A program made the position numbers and the translations under genes. Source: Robbsia sp. KACC 23696 (GTDB taxonomy: Bacteria > Pseudomonadota > Gammaproteobacteria > Burkholderiales > Burkholderiaceae). Taken from it: DNA of 64,000 bases. Below are positions 9,054 to 17,953 of the stretch, piece after piece. The notes below the pieces were generated by a model. It had not been told where the DNA came from. It saw only the letters and a program-made list of their open reading frames with translations, and searched no databases. Each line of letters begins with the position of its first letter. The first letter of the stretch is position 1. The stretch lies in the NCBI RefSeq assembly GCF_039852015.1, contig NZ_CP156628.1, positions 806,001 through 870,000 on the forward strand, read 5' to 3'.

Positions 9054-9836
9054 CTACAAGCCGACGATACGTTGCGCGAGCCGCGCCAGCCATCCTTCCA
9101 TCACTAACGTACCGTCGATCGACAGCACGCATACACAGGCCTCCGTCGAATTCACCATCGGTCGATGATGCTCGTTCTCATCGCATTCCGACAGATCGCC
9201 GATCTGCATATGTCGTTCGCCATCTTGAAACGACCCTTGCAGGATGCAGGTGTATTCGACCCCCGAGTGCGTATGCGGCGGCAAACCCGTCCCGGGGACG
9301 GCCTTGAGCAGCAAAACTTTTGCCGCAGGATCCTCCGGGATCAGCACGCGCGCCCAATGAATACCCGGACCCACCATGCGCCAGGGACTGGCTTCATACG
9401 CCGACAGCGGGGATGGCAACGTCAGGCCGTCCCAGGCACTCTTGCGACGCGAGACGGCGCTGCCGCGCCAGGCCCCGGCGATACCGGCACGCCACGACGC
9501 GCCCACTCCAGGCCGCCGCAACACCAGCCCACGCTCTGTCAAACGGTCAGCACGCTCGGCGAACCGAACGGCATGACCGGCAGCGCCCGCCCCGACCGGC
9601 TCGCGCTGGAGAAGCGCCGCATCCGGATCCGCCAGCAAGGCGGCGACGTCCGCGTTGAACGAGACCGGCGCCGCCTGTTCAATTGCCGCCCCGCCCACGC
9701 CTTCGAGCACACGCATCACCTTGCGGCAATGCTCGCACTGCGCGATATGCGCCGCGACGACCAGGGACGGACCCGTCTCCAAATCGCCGGCGGATAGCCG
9801 CGCCAGTGTCTCGTCGGCTGGATGATGCTCGATCAT
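9054..9836 (-). CDS. chrR: ChrR-family zinc anti-sigma factor with C-terminal cupin
   Basis: A 260-residue anti-sigma factor. The N-terminal domain carries His5, His30, Cys34 and Cys37 (HIAQCEHC), aligning one residue off from the zinc ligands His6, His31, Cys35 and Cys38 of Rhodobacter sphaeroides ChrR. The C-terminal cupin keeps His188, His190, Glu194, His223/224 and a Cys-x-Cys at 234/236, the residues linked to singlet-oxygen sensing. It should hold the adjacent ECF sigma factor inactive until singlet oxygen or a hydroperoxide is sensed. A TTG at 9854 also opens the frame, but ATG 9836 has AGAGGA upstream and is preferred. Confidence 0.93.
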   Translation of the reverse strand: MIEHHPADETLARLSAGDLETGPSLVVAAHIAQCEHCRKVMRVLEGVGGAAIEQAAPVSFNADVAALLADPDAALLQREPVGAGAAGHAVRFAERADRLTERGLVLRRPGVGASWRAGIAGAWRGSAVSRRKSAWDGLTLPSPLSAYEASPWRMVGPGIHWARVLIPEDPAAKVLLLKAVPGTGLPPHTHSGVEYTCILQGSFQDGERHMQIGDLSECDENEHHRPMVNSTEACVCVLSIDGTLVMEGWLARLAQRIVGL

Positions 9837-9940
9837 CGTCTCATCCTCTGACAAAATCGCCTATTTAAAAAGATGCACATGAAATACCACAATCGAAGCC
9901 GCAAGCGTGCGGCGCTCGCAACCCTCGCCAACCCTTCCGG

Positions 9941-10549
9941 TCAACTGCCCCACGCGTCCAACATACTGCGCAGTTTTTGCGTCGCCAGCCGCAACCGGGA
10001 CTTCACCGTCCCGAGGGGCAACGACAGCTCACGCGCCACGTCGGCATGCGCCAGACCATGAAAAAAAGCCATCATCACGACCTTCGACTGCTCGTCGGGG
10101 AGACGCTGCACCGCTTCCCGTACGCGCGCGTCCCGCTGGCTCGCCTCCACCCACGCGCTCGTATCGTCAGCGCCGTCCTCGGACAAGGCGCGCTCACCCG
10201 ATTCCAGCGCATCGTCGCTGATCGTTTCCAATACTCCGCGCCGGCCCGCATCGATCCGCAAATTACGCGCAATCGTGTAGATCCAGGTCGACGCGCCGGC
10301 CCGTGCCGGATCGAACTGCGCCGCCTTGCGCCATACCATCAACATCGCTTCCTGGCTCAGATCCTCGGCGTTATCGGCAGGACTGCCACCCCGCATCAAG
10401 AACCCTTTCAACCGCGGCGCGAAATAGGCAAAGAGCTCGGCAAATGCCGCCTTGTCGGCACTCTCGGCAATGCGCACGATCAAAAATGCATGCCGCTCCG
10501 GCGAGCCGGCAGACGCCGCCAGGGCGTGAAGGGTCAACGCCTCATTCAC
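9941..10549 (-). CDS. rpoE: ECF RNA polymerase sigma factor, RpoE of the RpoE-ChrR type
   Basis: A 202-residue group 4 sigma factor. Region 2 spans about residues 30-100 (AEDLSQEAMLMVWRKA, then STWIYTIARNLRID) and region 4 about 140-195 (AVQRLPDEQSKVVMMAFFHG, LPLGTVKSRLRLA). The partner chrR starts 104 bp downstream, the pairing of the singlet-oxygen ECF11 group. GGAGGAGG lies seven bases before the ATG. It probably autoregulates from the TGATCC promoter at 10769-10796 and drives the divergent lipid operon. Confidence 0.94.
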   Translation of the reverse strand: MNEALTLHALAASAGSPERHAFLIVRIAESADKAAFAELFAYFAPRLKGFLMRGGSPADNAEDLSQEAMLMVWRKAAQFDPARAGASTWIYTIARNLRIDAGRRGVLETISDDALESGERALSEDGADDTSAWVEASQRDARVREAVQRLPDEQSKVVMMAFFHGLAHADVARELSLPLGTVKSRLRLATQKLRSMLDAWGS

Positions 10550-10768
10550 GGCGCACCTCCTCCACTAAACCTTCTGGCGCTGCCGCCCGGCACCTCTTCT
10601 CAGGCACGAAGGCAACCGCGCGTTCGCGCGCCGCACGGCCACGCATGCCTGCGCCCTGGCCTTGCTCCGGACGACCGCGCAAGCATGCAATGCAACCGGC
10701 CCGCACCACGGCGCGGTCCACTACCCGCAGCGGAAATTGCGCACGCTGATATTGCATAGTCTGCTTCT

Positions 10769-10796
10769 TCTACGTTGTGAACATTCGGCTGGATCA
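10769..10796 (-). promoter_or_regulatory. Predicted ECF promoter for rpoE-chrR operon
   Basis: On the minus strand TGATCC (10796-10791) is followed by a 16-base spacer and CGTAGA (10774-10769). TGATCC is the -35 element recognised by R. sphaeroides RpoE. The spacing is identical to the divergent copy at 10823-10850. It implies a leader of about 215 nt before rpoE. Confidence 0.65.
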
Positions 10797-10822
10797 CCAG
10801 CCCGATGTTTTTTTTCAGTGAG

Positions 10823-10850
10823 TGATCCGTCCCCACCAACGCCGCGTATA
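10823..10850 (+). promoter_or_regulatory. Predicted ECF promoter for the divergent lipid-modification operon
   Basis: TGATCC (10823-10828), a 16-base spacer and CGTATA (10845-10850). It mirrors the minus-strand element at 10769-10796; the two -35 boxes form the inverted pair GGATCAC/GTGATCC. It should serve the flavin oxidoreductase, DUF1365 and CFA synthase genes, with a leader of roughly 195 nt. Confidence 0.65.
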
Positions 10851-10902
10851 CCTGATACATCAAGTACGAAAAGTGGCCCGCCCCGCAAGGAGCGGCTGCG
10901 GC

Positions 10903-10922
10903 CCGCCGCCGGCATGCGGCGG
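10903..10922 (+). other. GC hairpin in leader of the lipid operon
   Basis: CCGCCGC (10903-10909) pairs with GCGGCGG (10916-10922) around a 6-base loop, inside the predicted 5' leader. It may slow transcription or shape the mRNA; no riboswitch family is recognised. Confidence 0.35.
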
Positions 10923-11008
10923 CCTGGATATCGACTTCTACCGCGCGGTGGGCCGCGCCGGTGGAGGATCGCAGGCCGAGTGGTCAAATTTACCCGCCCC
11001 ACGTCAAG

Positions 11009-11025
11009 CTTACCGTTTATGTAAG
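11009..11025. promoter_or_regulatory. CTTAC-N7-GTAAG dyad close to the flavoprotein start
   Basis: An AT-rich dyad about 30 bp before the flavoprotein start. The right half lies in GTAAGATAGT (11021-11030), which could be a -10-like element. It could be an operator for a second regulator or part of an alternative promoter. Weak on its own. Confidence 0.3.
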
Positions 11026-11054
11026 ATAGTGACAGGGTCCAGCGAGAACGTCAC

Positions 11055-12590
11055 GTGCCACATGTCGAGCCGAATGTAACATCGTCCATCAGCCGCGCCG
11101 CCGAAATACCATCCTCATGGGATAGGATTTCGCGGAGCCCGCTTCAGATCGCCGTCATCGGGACAGGAATCAGTGGCATGAGCGCCGCCTGGCTGCTCTC
11201 CCAGAAACATCAGGTCACCGTCTTCGAAGCCGCCAACATCGGCGGGCATAGCCATACGGTCGATGTCGCCTCCGCATCCGCCGCAGGGACCCCGTCCCGA
11301 GGGACGGCCGACTTGCCGGTCGACATGGGTTTCATCGTCTACAACGAACCGTGCTATCCCAATTTAACCGCGCTGTTCCAGCACCTCGACGTGCCGACAC
11401 AGGCAAGCGATATGTCGCTGTCCGTGTCGTTCGACGACGGCGCGCTCGAATACGGCGGAGACACGATCAATACCCTTTTCGCGCAACGGCGCAATCTGTT
11501 GTCGCCAAGCTTCTGGTCGATGCTGCGTGACTTGATGCGATTCTACCGCGAGGCGCCCCGCCATCTGGGACGCTTCGCCGAGATGAGCATCGGCGAATGG
11601 CTGCGCACACAGGGCTACGGTAACGCGTTCTTGCATCATCATTTGTTGCCGATGGCCGCCGCGATTTGGTCCGCGCCGGCTGCGCAGTTGCTCGATTATC
11701 CCGCACAGGCTTTCGTCACCTTTTGCGAAAATCATGGCTTGCTGCAGCTCCGCGATCGTCCGCAATGGCGCACCGTTCGCGGCGGAAGCCGCGAGTATGT
11801 CAAACGGCTGACTGCCGCGTACGGGAACCGCATTGCGCTGCGCGGCGCGGCGGTGCGCGTGTCCCGGCATGATTTTGCTCGCACGGGGAAAGTCTGGGTG
11901 CAAGGGAGTGACGGGCAGAATGCCGCCTACGATGCGGTCGTCATGGCAGCGCATGCCGACGAGTCTCTTGCGCTGCTGGACGATCCCGACGACGCGGAAA
12001 GCCGGCAACTCGGCGCCTTCGGCTATGCGCAGAATCGGGTCGTCCTGCACGGCGATCAGGCGCTGATGCCGAAACGGCGGGCCATCTGGTCGAGCTGGAA
12101 TTATCTCGGACGCCGGGCACGCATAGGCGCAGACCCCGCGGACATCGATCAGCCGCAAACGGTCAGCCTGACCTATTGGATGAATCGCTTACAGCATCTG
12201 GACCCGACGCATCCGCTGTTCGTCACGTTGAATCCGCAACGCGGTCCGCGCGACGCGCTGATTTATCACGAACGCCAATTCAGTCACCCGATATTCAATC
12301 AAGCGACCGCGCGCGCGCAATCGCAATTATGGTCGCTGCAAGGGCTACGCGGCACGTGGTATTGCGGTGCCTACTTCGGCGCGGGCTTTCATGAAGACGG
12401 CTTGCAGGCGGGTCTGGCGCTCGCCGAGCAACTCGGCAGGATGCGGCGCCCCTGGATCGTCGCAAACGAATCCGGCCGGATTCAACTCGGACCCATCCCA
12501 AAATCCGGCCGGCAATGGCCGACGGACCACGCCGCCGTTCCCGCTGCGGTCCCGGCGGCCGTCGGCGTCGTCGATGCGGTGATCTCATGA
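11055..12590 (+). CDS. NAD(P)/FAD-binding oxidoreductase, COG2907 type
   Basis: A 511-residue flavoprotein. Residues about 31-45 hold the dinucleotide-binding AVIGTGISGMSAAW. VDMGFIVYNEPCYPNLTALF and the C-terminal WYCGAYFGAGFHEDGLQAG are the COG2907 signature. Such proteins accompany DUF1365 and CFA-synthase-like genes in RpoE-ChrR regulons and are thought to desaturate or oxidise phospholipid acyl chains. The GTG at 11055 is the first plausible start that keeps the Rossmann fold; its ribosome-binding site is poor. The stop overlaps the next gene's ATG by 4 nt (ATGA), so translation is coupled. Confidence 0.88.
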   Translation: MPHVEPNVTSSISRAAEIPSSWDRISRSPLQIAVIGTGISGMSAAWLLSQKHQVTVFEAANIGGHSHTVDVASASAAGTPSRGTADLPVDMGFIVYNEPCYPNLTALFQHLDVPTQASDMSLSVSFDDGALEYGGDTINTLFAQRRNLLSPSFWSMLRDLMRFYREAPRHLGRFAEMSIGEWLRTQGYGNAFLHHHLLPMAAAIWSAPAAQLLDYPAQAFVTFCENHGLLQLRDRPQWRTVRGGSREYVKRLTAAYGNRIALRGAAVRVSRHDFARTGKVWVQGSDGQNAAYDAVVMAAHADESLALLDDPDDAESRQLGAFGYAQNRVVLHGDQALMPKRRAIWSSWNYLGRRARIGADPADIDQPQTVSLTYWMNRLQHLDPTHPLFVTLNPQRGPRDALIYHERQFSHPIFNQATARAQSQLWSLQGLRGTWYCGAYFGAGFHEDGLQAGLALAEQLGRMRRPWIVANESGRIQLGPIPKSGRQWPTDHAAVPAAVPAAVGVVDAVIS

Positions 12591-13435
12591 ACGACGACGC
12601 GGTGCTCTATACCGGCGTGGTCACGCACCATAGACATGCACCGAAGGTGCACGCACTGCGCTATCGGATCTATTCGATCCTGCTCGATCTCGATCGCATC
12701 GACGAGACCGCGCGCCGCTGCCGCGTGTTCTCGCGCAATCGATTCAATCTGTTTGCATTCCACGATCGTGACCATGGCGACGGCAGCGCCGCGCCGTTAC
12801 GCCAACAGACGGTAGATCGCGTCGCGCTGGCACACCCGGATACCGCGCGCGACATCCGCCGCGTCGCGCTACTGTGCATGCCGAGAGTGCTCGGCTATGC
12901 CTTCAATCCCTTGTCCATCTACTACTGCTACGACCGTAACGACAGCGTGATCGCGATCGTCTACGAGGTGAACAATACCTTTGGACAGCGCCACACCTAT
13001 GTCATTCCCGTCGATGTATCGCATAGGCAGGAAGCGAATCGCATCATCCGACAGACCTGCGACAAGCGCTTCCACGTCTCGCCGTTTCTGCCGCTGTCCA
13101 TGCGCTATATATTCCGCGTGGCACCGCCGGGGCCCCGCCTGTCGGTCGCTATCGACACGCGCCTGCAAGGACGCGACGGCCAGCGGACCGAGGGTAAATC
13201 GATGTTGGACGCGGCATATGTCGCCGAGCGCCATGCATTGAACGATGGCGCACTATTGCGCGCTTTCGTTTCGCATCCGCTGCTGACATTGAAAGTCACG
13301 CTAGGCATCCATTGGGAGGCCTTGTTCATCTGGCGCAAGGGGGCAACCTTTCATCGCACGCCCGGCCTGCCGGCCCCGTTGAGTCTCGTGGCCGCCGATG
13401 GCACGACACGCGACGTCTCCGACATTTCTCCCTAG
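12587..13435 (+). CDS. DUF1365 family protein (COG3496)
   Basis: A 282-residue protein beginning MNDDAVLYTGVVTHHRHAP. It shows the family blocks LCMPRVLGYAFNPLSIYYCY, YEVNNTFGQRHTYV and KRFHVSPFLPL. The family is almost always encoded between a COG2907 flavoprotein and a CFA-synthase-like methyltransferase, as here, and is implicated in modification of membrane acyl chains; its own chemistry is not established. The start is fixed by the ATGA overlap with the flavoprotein stop. The upstream extension of the frame is Arg/Gly-rich nonsense. Confidence 0.87.
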   Translation: MNDDAVLYTGVVTHHRHAPKVHALRYRIYSILLDLDRIDETARRCRVFSRNRFNLFAFHDRDHGDGSAAPLRQQTVDRVALAHPDTARDIRRVALLCMPRVLGYAFNPLSIYYCYDRNDSVIAIVYEVNNTFGQRHTYVIPVDVSHRQEANRIIRQTCDKRFHVSPFLPLSMRYIFRVAPPGPRLSVAIDTRLQGRDGQRTEGKSMLDAAYVAERHALNDGALLRAFVSHPLLTLKVTLGIHWEALFIWRKGATFHRTPGLPAPLSLVAADGTTRDVSDISP

Positions 13436-13457
13436 CCGAACTCCATTCCCTGTCACT

Positions 13458-14840
13458 ATGTGCGCAACGCGATATAAATCACTGGACCCTCGCCCGGTCA
13501 CGCTCTATCGAGACGAGAGCGGCACCCTTCCACTGCCTCGCGCGCGCGGCCCCTTGCAGCGCATCGGGACCGCGATACTGCAACGACTGCTGGTACGGCT
13601 GGAATGGGGCAACCTTCGGGTGGTGACGCCCGAGGGCATGATCGTCGCGCATGAGGCCCTATCGGATCGAACAACCGGCAGCGGCGACGACGATGCGCAG
13701 ACGCCTCCCGCTGGCGCGCATGCAACGCTGGTCATGCATCGCTGGCGGATGCTGCTGCGTCTGCTGCGCGACGGGGATATCGGCTTTGCGGAAAGCTATA
13801 TGGACGGCGACTGGTCCAGCCCGGATCTGGCGGCGTTGATCGCCTTGGCGGCGCGCAATCGGGCTGCCCTGGATGCCACCCTTTCGGGAACCTGGTGGCG
13901 CCGCCTGGCCGATCATCGCTCTCATAAACAGCGCGAGAACACCCGCGGCGGCAGCCGTCGGAACATTGCCGACCATTACGATCTCGGCAATGCGTTCTAT
14001 CGTGAATGGCTCGATGCGTCCATGTGCTATTCGTCGGGGCTGTTTCCATGCGATATGCCGGCGCAACCGAATGACGTCGCGTGGCCTGCCACGCTCGAAG
14101 CGTCGCAAGCGCGCAAGCTCGATGAAATCGAGCGACTGTTGATGCTCCAAGGTGGCGAGACCGTCCTTGAAATAGGGTGCGGATGGGGCGCGCTCGCGAT
14201 TCGACTGGCCGCGCGCGGATGCCAGGTCCTTGCCTTGACGCTATCGCAAGCCCAACACGACGAAACGGTGGCGCGCGTTGCCGCGGCGGGTCTGAGCGAT
14301 CGCGTCACGGTGCGGATGGAGGATTATCGGGACGTCGAAGGCACATTCGATCGGATCGTCTCGATCGAGATGTTCGAAGCCGTCGGGGAAACGTACTGGT
14401 CGACCTATTACCAAAAACTCTCGGCCTGTTTGCGCCCGGGCGGCGTGGCGGTATTGCAGGTCATCACCATCGACGAGTCGCGTTTCGATGCCTATCGCAA
14501 AGACGTCGATTTTATCCAGCGCTACGTCTTTCCGGGCGGCATGCTCCCGGCGCCCTCCCATTTGCGCTCCCTCGGCAACGCCGTATCCCTGCCGCTTCTG
14601 CGCGAGCGTCTTTTTGGACTTAGCTATGCGGCGACGCTGGCCGAGTGGCGCAGACGCTTCCTGCTTCGTTGGCCCGACATCCGCGCGATGGGCTTCGACG
14701 AACGCTTTCGCCGCCTATGGGAATACTATCTGGCCTATTGCGAAGGGGGCTTTTCCGCCGGCGCGATCGAGGTCGGACTGTATCAATATCGGCGCGAGGT
14801 CGCCGCGCCCGACGCGAGCCATGCGCCCGTTGGCACGTAA
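13458..14840 (+). CDS. cfa: Cyclopropane-fatty-acyl-phospholipid synthase-like methyltransferase
   Basis: A 460-residue SAM-dependent lipid methyltransferase of the CFA synthase family. Visible blocks are NIADHYDLGNAFYREWLDAS, the SAM site VLEIGCGWGALAIRLAARG, SIEMFEAVGETYW, DFIQRYVFPGGMLP and the C-terminal YYLAYCEGGF. The Cys of E. coli Cfa's YTCGYW block is Ser here (CYSSGLF). The product could be a cyclopropane ring or, by regulon analogy, an 11-methyl branch. ATG 13458 leaves 22 bp after DUF1365; ATG 13398, overlapping DUF1365, is the alternative. Neither has a clear ribosome-binding site. It ends 17 bp from the convergent GGDEF-EAL gene. Confidence 0.88.
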   Translation: MCATRYKSLDPRPVTLYRDESGTLPLPRARGPLQRIGTAILQRLLVRLEWGNLRVVTPEGMIVAHEALSDRTTGSGDDDAQTPPAGAHATLVMHRWRMLLRLLRDGDIGFAESYMDGDWSSPDLAALIALAARNRAALDATLSGTWWRRLADHRSHKQRENTRGGSRRNIADHYDLGNAFYREWLDASMCYSSGLFPCDMPAQPNDVAWPATLEASQARKLDEIERLLMLQGGETVLEIGCGWGALAIRLAARGCQVLALTLSQAQHDETVARVAAAGLSDRVTVRMEDYRDVEGTFDRIVSIEMFEAVGETYWSTYYQKLSACLRPGGVAVLQVITIDESRFDAYRKDVDFIQRYVFPGGMLPAPSHLRSLGNAVSLPLLRERLFGLSYAATLAEWRRRFLLRWPDIRAMGFDERFRRLWEYYLAYCEGGFSAGAIEVGLYQYRREVAAPDASHAPVGT

Positions 14841-14857
14841 GCGCGCAGTGACGCCGA

Positions 14858-17317
14858 TCAAACGGTCAGCACGCGTCGCGTATCGATCGGTGTCGCGGGC
14901 GCGAAGCGCAGATAGCGCGCCTCGAATTCCTGCGCGCTGACAGGCTTGCCGTACAAATAGCCTTGCGCCTGCGGACAGTCGAACTGCCGTAAGCGCATTG
15001 CCTGTGCCTCTGTCTCCACGCCTTCGGCAATGACGTGCAAGCCGAAGTGCTTCGCCAAAAAGATGATCGCCTGCACGACGGCGGCATCGGCAGCGTCGTG
15101 AACCAAATTGGTCACGAAAGCCCGATCGATTTTCAGCCGCGTCAAGGGGAAATCTTTCAGCAGGCTCAGTGACGCATACCCGGTACCGTAATCGTCAAAG
15201 GCGATCCGCACGCCGGCCTCGCACAACTGGCGAAGCGGTTCGAGCGTAATGCTGTCACGCCGTAGAATCGTCGACTCGGTCAACTCGATTTCGATCGCCT
15301 CGGGCGGGAGATTGAAGCGAGTGAGCGGCTCCATCACTTGCGCCACCAGATTCCCGCTGGCTACCTGCCGCCCGAACAAATTGACGCTCATCTGGAAATG
15401 CGCGTATTCGGCTTTGCGCCAGCGCGCTGCTTGTTCACACGCGATCGCGATGATGCGCTCGCCAGCGGCGCCGGCCAGCACACTCGATTCGAGTACGTCC
15501 AGAAAAGCGGCCGGCGCCAGCAAGCCTCTCGACGGATGACGCCAACGCAGCAACGCTTCCGCGCCCAGGACGGCACCCGTCGCCAAATCGACCTGCGGCT
15601 GATAGAACAATTCCAACTGGCCGTTCTCGACTGCCTCGCCGAGTTCGTACTCCAGAATCCGCCGCTGCAATACCGCCTCGCGAAGCGACGGAACAAAGAA
15701 GCGATACGTCGCCGGATCGGAGGCCTTAGCCTGAAACAAGGCGAGATCGGCGTTGGCAAGCAACTCGGCGGCATCGTTCGCATCGGCCGGATACGAGGCC
15801 GAACCGATGCAAGCGCTAACGGATACCGTACGCCCTTGCACTTGCACCGGCCGCCCAATCGCGGCGATCAAGCGTTCGCACAACGGGCCTATACGGGTCT
15901 GGACCAAGGTCGTCGGCGAGAGGGTTGCGGCATGCGCGCGATCCGAGTCGGGCGCGCACTGCACCTCGACGACTGGCCACAACAGAATACCAAACGCGTT
16001 TTCGCCCACTCTCCCCGTGATACAGTGTGCGCGCCCGACGGCATCCGGATTCTCGGTGATTTCGCGCACGCGGTTGGCGATGACCTGCAACAGTTGATCG
16101 CCACTAGTCGGTCCCCAGGAATCGGCCACCATGCGAAACTCGTGCAGATCGATCAACAGCAGGTCACTGGGCGCGCGACGCTCCGAAATAATGTCGTTCA
16201 GCCGCTCGAGGAAGGCTTCACGATTGGCCATTTCAGTCAGGCGATCGAGCCGCGCCAGGCGGTAGAGGTCCGTTTCGATCTTTCGCCGACGCGATGGATC
16301 GCGTATCACAATGCCATAACCATCGAACCGGGGAATCTCTCCCGTCGTTTGAACGGTTGCAATCCCATAGCCCTCGCGGCCATTCCCCTCGTCGACGATA
16401 TTGCCGTTCACTGCCCCGGTGTCACGCACCTCATCGCCGCTAATCGCGATATGCGGCCCGTGCAAAGGCACCGTATGAACGGGAAGCGAGGCGACGAACA
16501 TCTCGACCGCCAATGACGTACCGTCGGCCCGCGTCGCGCGTAGATCGCCACTGGCCGTCGGCGGGACTGCCGCCGCCATTTCGCCATCGTGCGTGCTGTC
16601 CATCCGCTGCACCATGACAGCCTGCCAGCCGTGAGCGATGACACTATCGATGGGTTTGCCGCGCAGTCGCTCGAGCGGGCAGCCGAATTTCACCGCGCTC
16701 CGAGCATTCGCGTCGATGACGTTGCCATGCATATCGAGGATCAGCACCGCGTGCGAAGAGCTTGCGGCGCGCTCGGAGAACACCGACGCCCCTTCCAATG
16801 CGGCACATTGCAGGCGACGCAGCTCGCACTCATCCATGACGAGGCTAGCCAGATCGCGCAACACGCCCTGCTCCAGATCCGACAAGGGGCCACGCGGCTG
16901 CGTGTCGAGCACGCAGAGCGTGCCGAGCACATGGCCAGCAGGCGTGCGCAACGGAATCCCCGCATAAAACCGCACGGGCGCCGCTTTCGTAAACGGCGCG
17001 TTTTGTGTGACGAGCGGATGTTGCTTGAATAAAGGGTCTTCGAGCGTATCGGAAATGACCAACATGCCCGGTTCCATCAGGGCATAAGCGCAAAACGACA
17101 TGTCACGTGTCGTTTCCGTCACCGTGAATCCGGTACGCGCTTTTAAAAATTGCCGGTGCGCGTCGACTAGCGTAATGAGCGCTGTCGAGGTGTTGAAGAT
17201 GCGCGCGGTAAGCCGTGTAATGCGGTCGAACGCTTCCTCATCGGGCGTATCCAGAAGTCCATACTCCTGTAACGCCGCCAATCGCGCATCTTCGTCATCA
17301 GGTGTCGGATAGACCAT
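14858..17317 (-). CDS. GAF-PAS-GGDEF-EAL c-di-GMP phosphodiesterase
   Basis: An 819-residue cytoplasmic signalling protein with no membrane segment. GAF spans about residues 20-170, PAS about 190-370, GGDEF about 375-545 and EAL about 560-805. The diguanylate cyclase signature is degenerate (RVGENAFG instead of GGDEF), so synthesis of c-di-GMP is unlikely. The phosphodiesterase residues are present: GAEALLRW, SVNLF, ELTES, AFDDYGTGYASL, LKIDRAF, AEGVET and QAQGYLYGKP. It should degrade c-di-GMP and favour motility. ATG 17317 is preceded by AGGA; the frame extends to 17401 without family similarity. Confidence 0.93.
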   Translation of the reverse strand: MVYPTPDDEDARLAALQEYGLLDTPDEEAFDRITRLTARIFNTSTALITLVDAHRQFLKARTGFTVTETTRDMSFCAYALMEPGMLVISDTLEDPLFKQHPLVTQNAPFTKAAPVRFYAGIPLRTPAGHVLGTLCVLDTQPRGPLSDLEQGVLRDLASLVMDECELRRLQCAALEGASVFSERAASSSHAVLILDMHGNVIDANARSAVKFGCPLERLRGKPIDSVIAHGWQAVMVQRMDSTHDGEMAAAVPPTASGDLRATRADGTSLAVEMFVASLPVHTVPLHGPHIAISGDEVRDTGAVNGNIVDEGNGREGYGIATVQTTGEIPRFDGYGIVIRDPSRRRKIETDLYRLARLDRLTEMANREAFLERLNDIISERRAPSDLLLIDLHEFRMVADSWGPTSGDQLLQVIANRVREITENPDAVGRAHCITGRVGENAFGILLWPVVEVQCAPDSDRAHAATLSPTTLVQTRIGPLCERLIAAIGRPVQVQGRTVSVSACIGSASYPADANDAAELLANADLALFQAKASDPATYRFFVPSLREAVLQRRILEYELGEAVENGQLELFYQPQVDLATGAVLGAEALLRWRHPSRGLLAPAAFLDVLESSVLAGAAGERIIAIACEQAARWRKAEYAHFQMSVNLFGRQVASGNLVAQVMEPLTRFNLPPEAIEIELTESTILRRDSITLEPLRQLCEAGVRIAFDDYGTGYASLSLLKDFPLTRLKIDRAFVTNLVHDAADAAVVQAIIFLAKHFGLHVIAEGVETEAQAMRLRQFDCPQAQGYLYGKPVSAQEFEARYLRFAPATPIDTRRVLTV

Positions 17318-17953
17318 CGGAAATCCTGCAAGCAGATTCGCGTTATAAGAGATTCGACTTGCCGTCTCGCGCCAACCGCAAAAAGCGAGCAGCACGCACA
17401 CGTCCTCGACGCAGCCCGTTTTGCCTCTGGATTAAATCATTATCGCGCGATCATGAGTTGTAGACGTTCCTTTCCACATAGTGCGCCACTCCTCACCATC
17501 CCGCAATACGCACCGTTTCGACCCTCCTGGACGCTGTCACGCAAACAATTAAATCGATCGAAAGATTCGTGCATATACCGTGCCACGCAACTGCGGCTTT
17601 CTTGTACAAACGATCGTTTCCATCGACTGCATTTTGCTTTTCTGATGATTCATTAGATGCTTACAGGCCAAGCCGTAATGCAAGGTTGCCCGTCGTCCCG
17701 TCTCGTTGTTTGCAGCAAGCGGTTATTCGCTAATGTCATTGCGATAAAAGCGTGTCCCAACGCCTCACGCGTTGTCATATTGTCATGCCGACATGAGAAA
17801 AGTCAGTGGGGCTTGGACGAATGTAGGATACGCAATGCCATTGTGCCGTTGCGCGGTACCGATGTGTTCACTCAATCGTTCGAACCGACGTGCGGCAGGA
17901 CCCGCCGAGCTCGGCTATGCTGTGGTCTGAGATGACGTGGACAGGATCGGCTA
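17318..17953. other. Divergent intergenic region
   Basis: 636 bp between the GGDEF-EAL gene and the debranching enzyme gene. It is AT-richer than the genes. It must contain both promoters, but I could not pick out convincing elements. Short open frames (for example 17657-17935) lack ribosome-binding sites and family-like sequence. Confidence 0.5.

Noticed and set aside
10860-11050. Possible cobalamin riboswitch in the leader of the lipid operon
   Set aside because: The leader is long and structured, but the conserved B12-box pattern is absent.
15338-16516. Open frame opposite the GGDEF-EAL gene
   Set aside because: Same shadow pattern; the minus-strand protein has four recognisable domains over this stretch.
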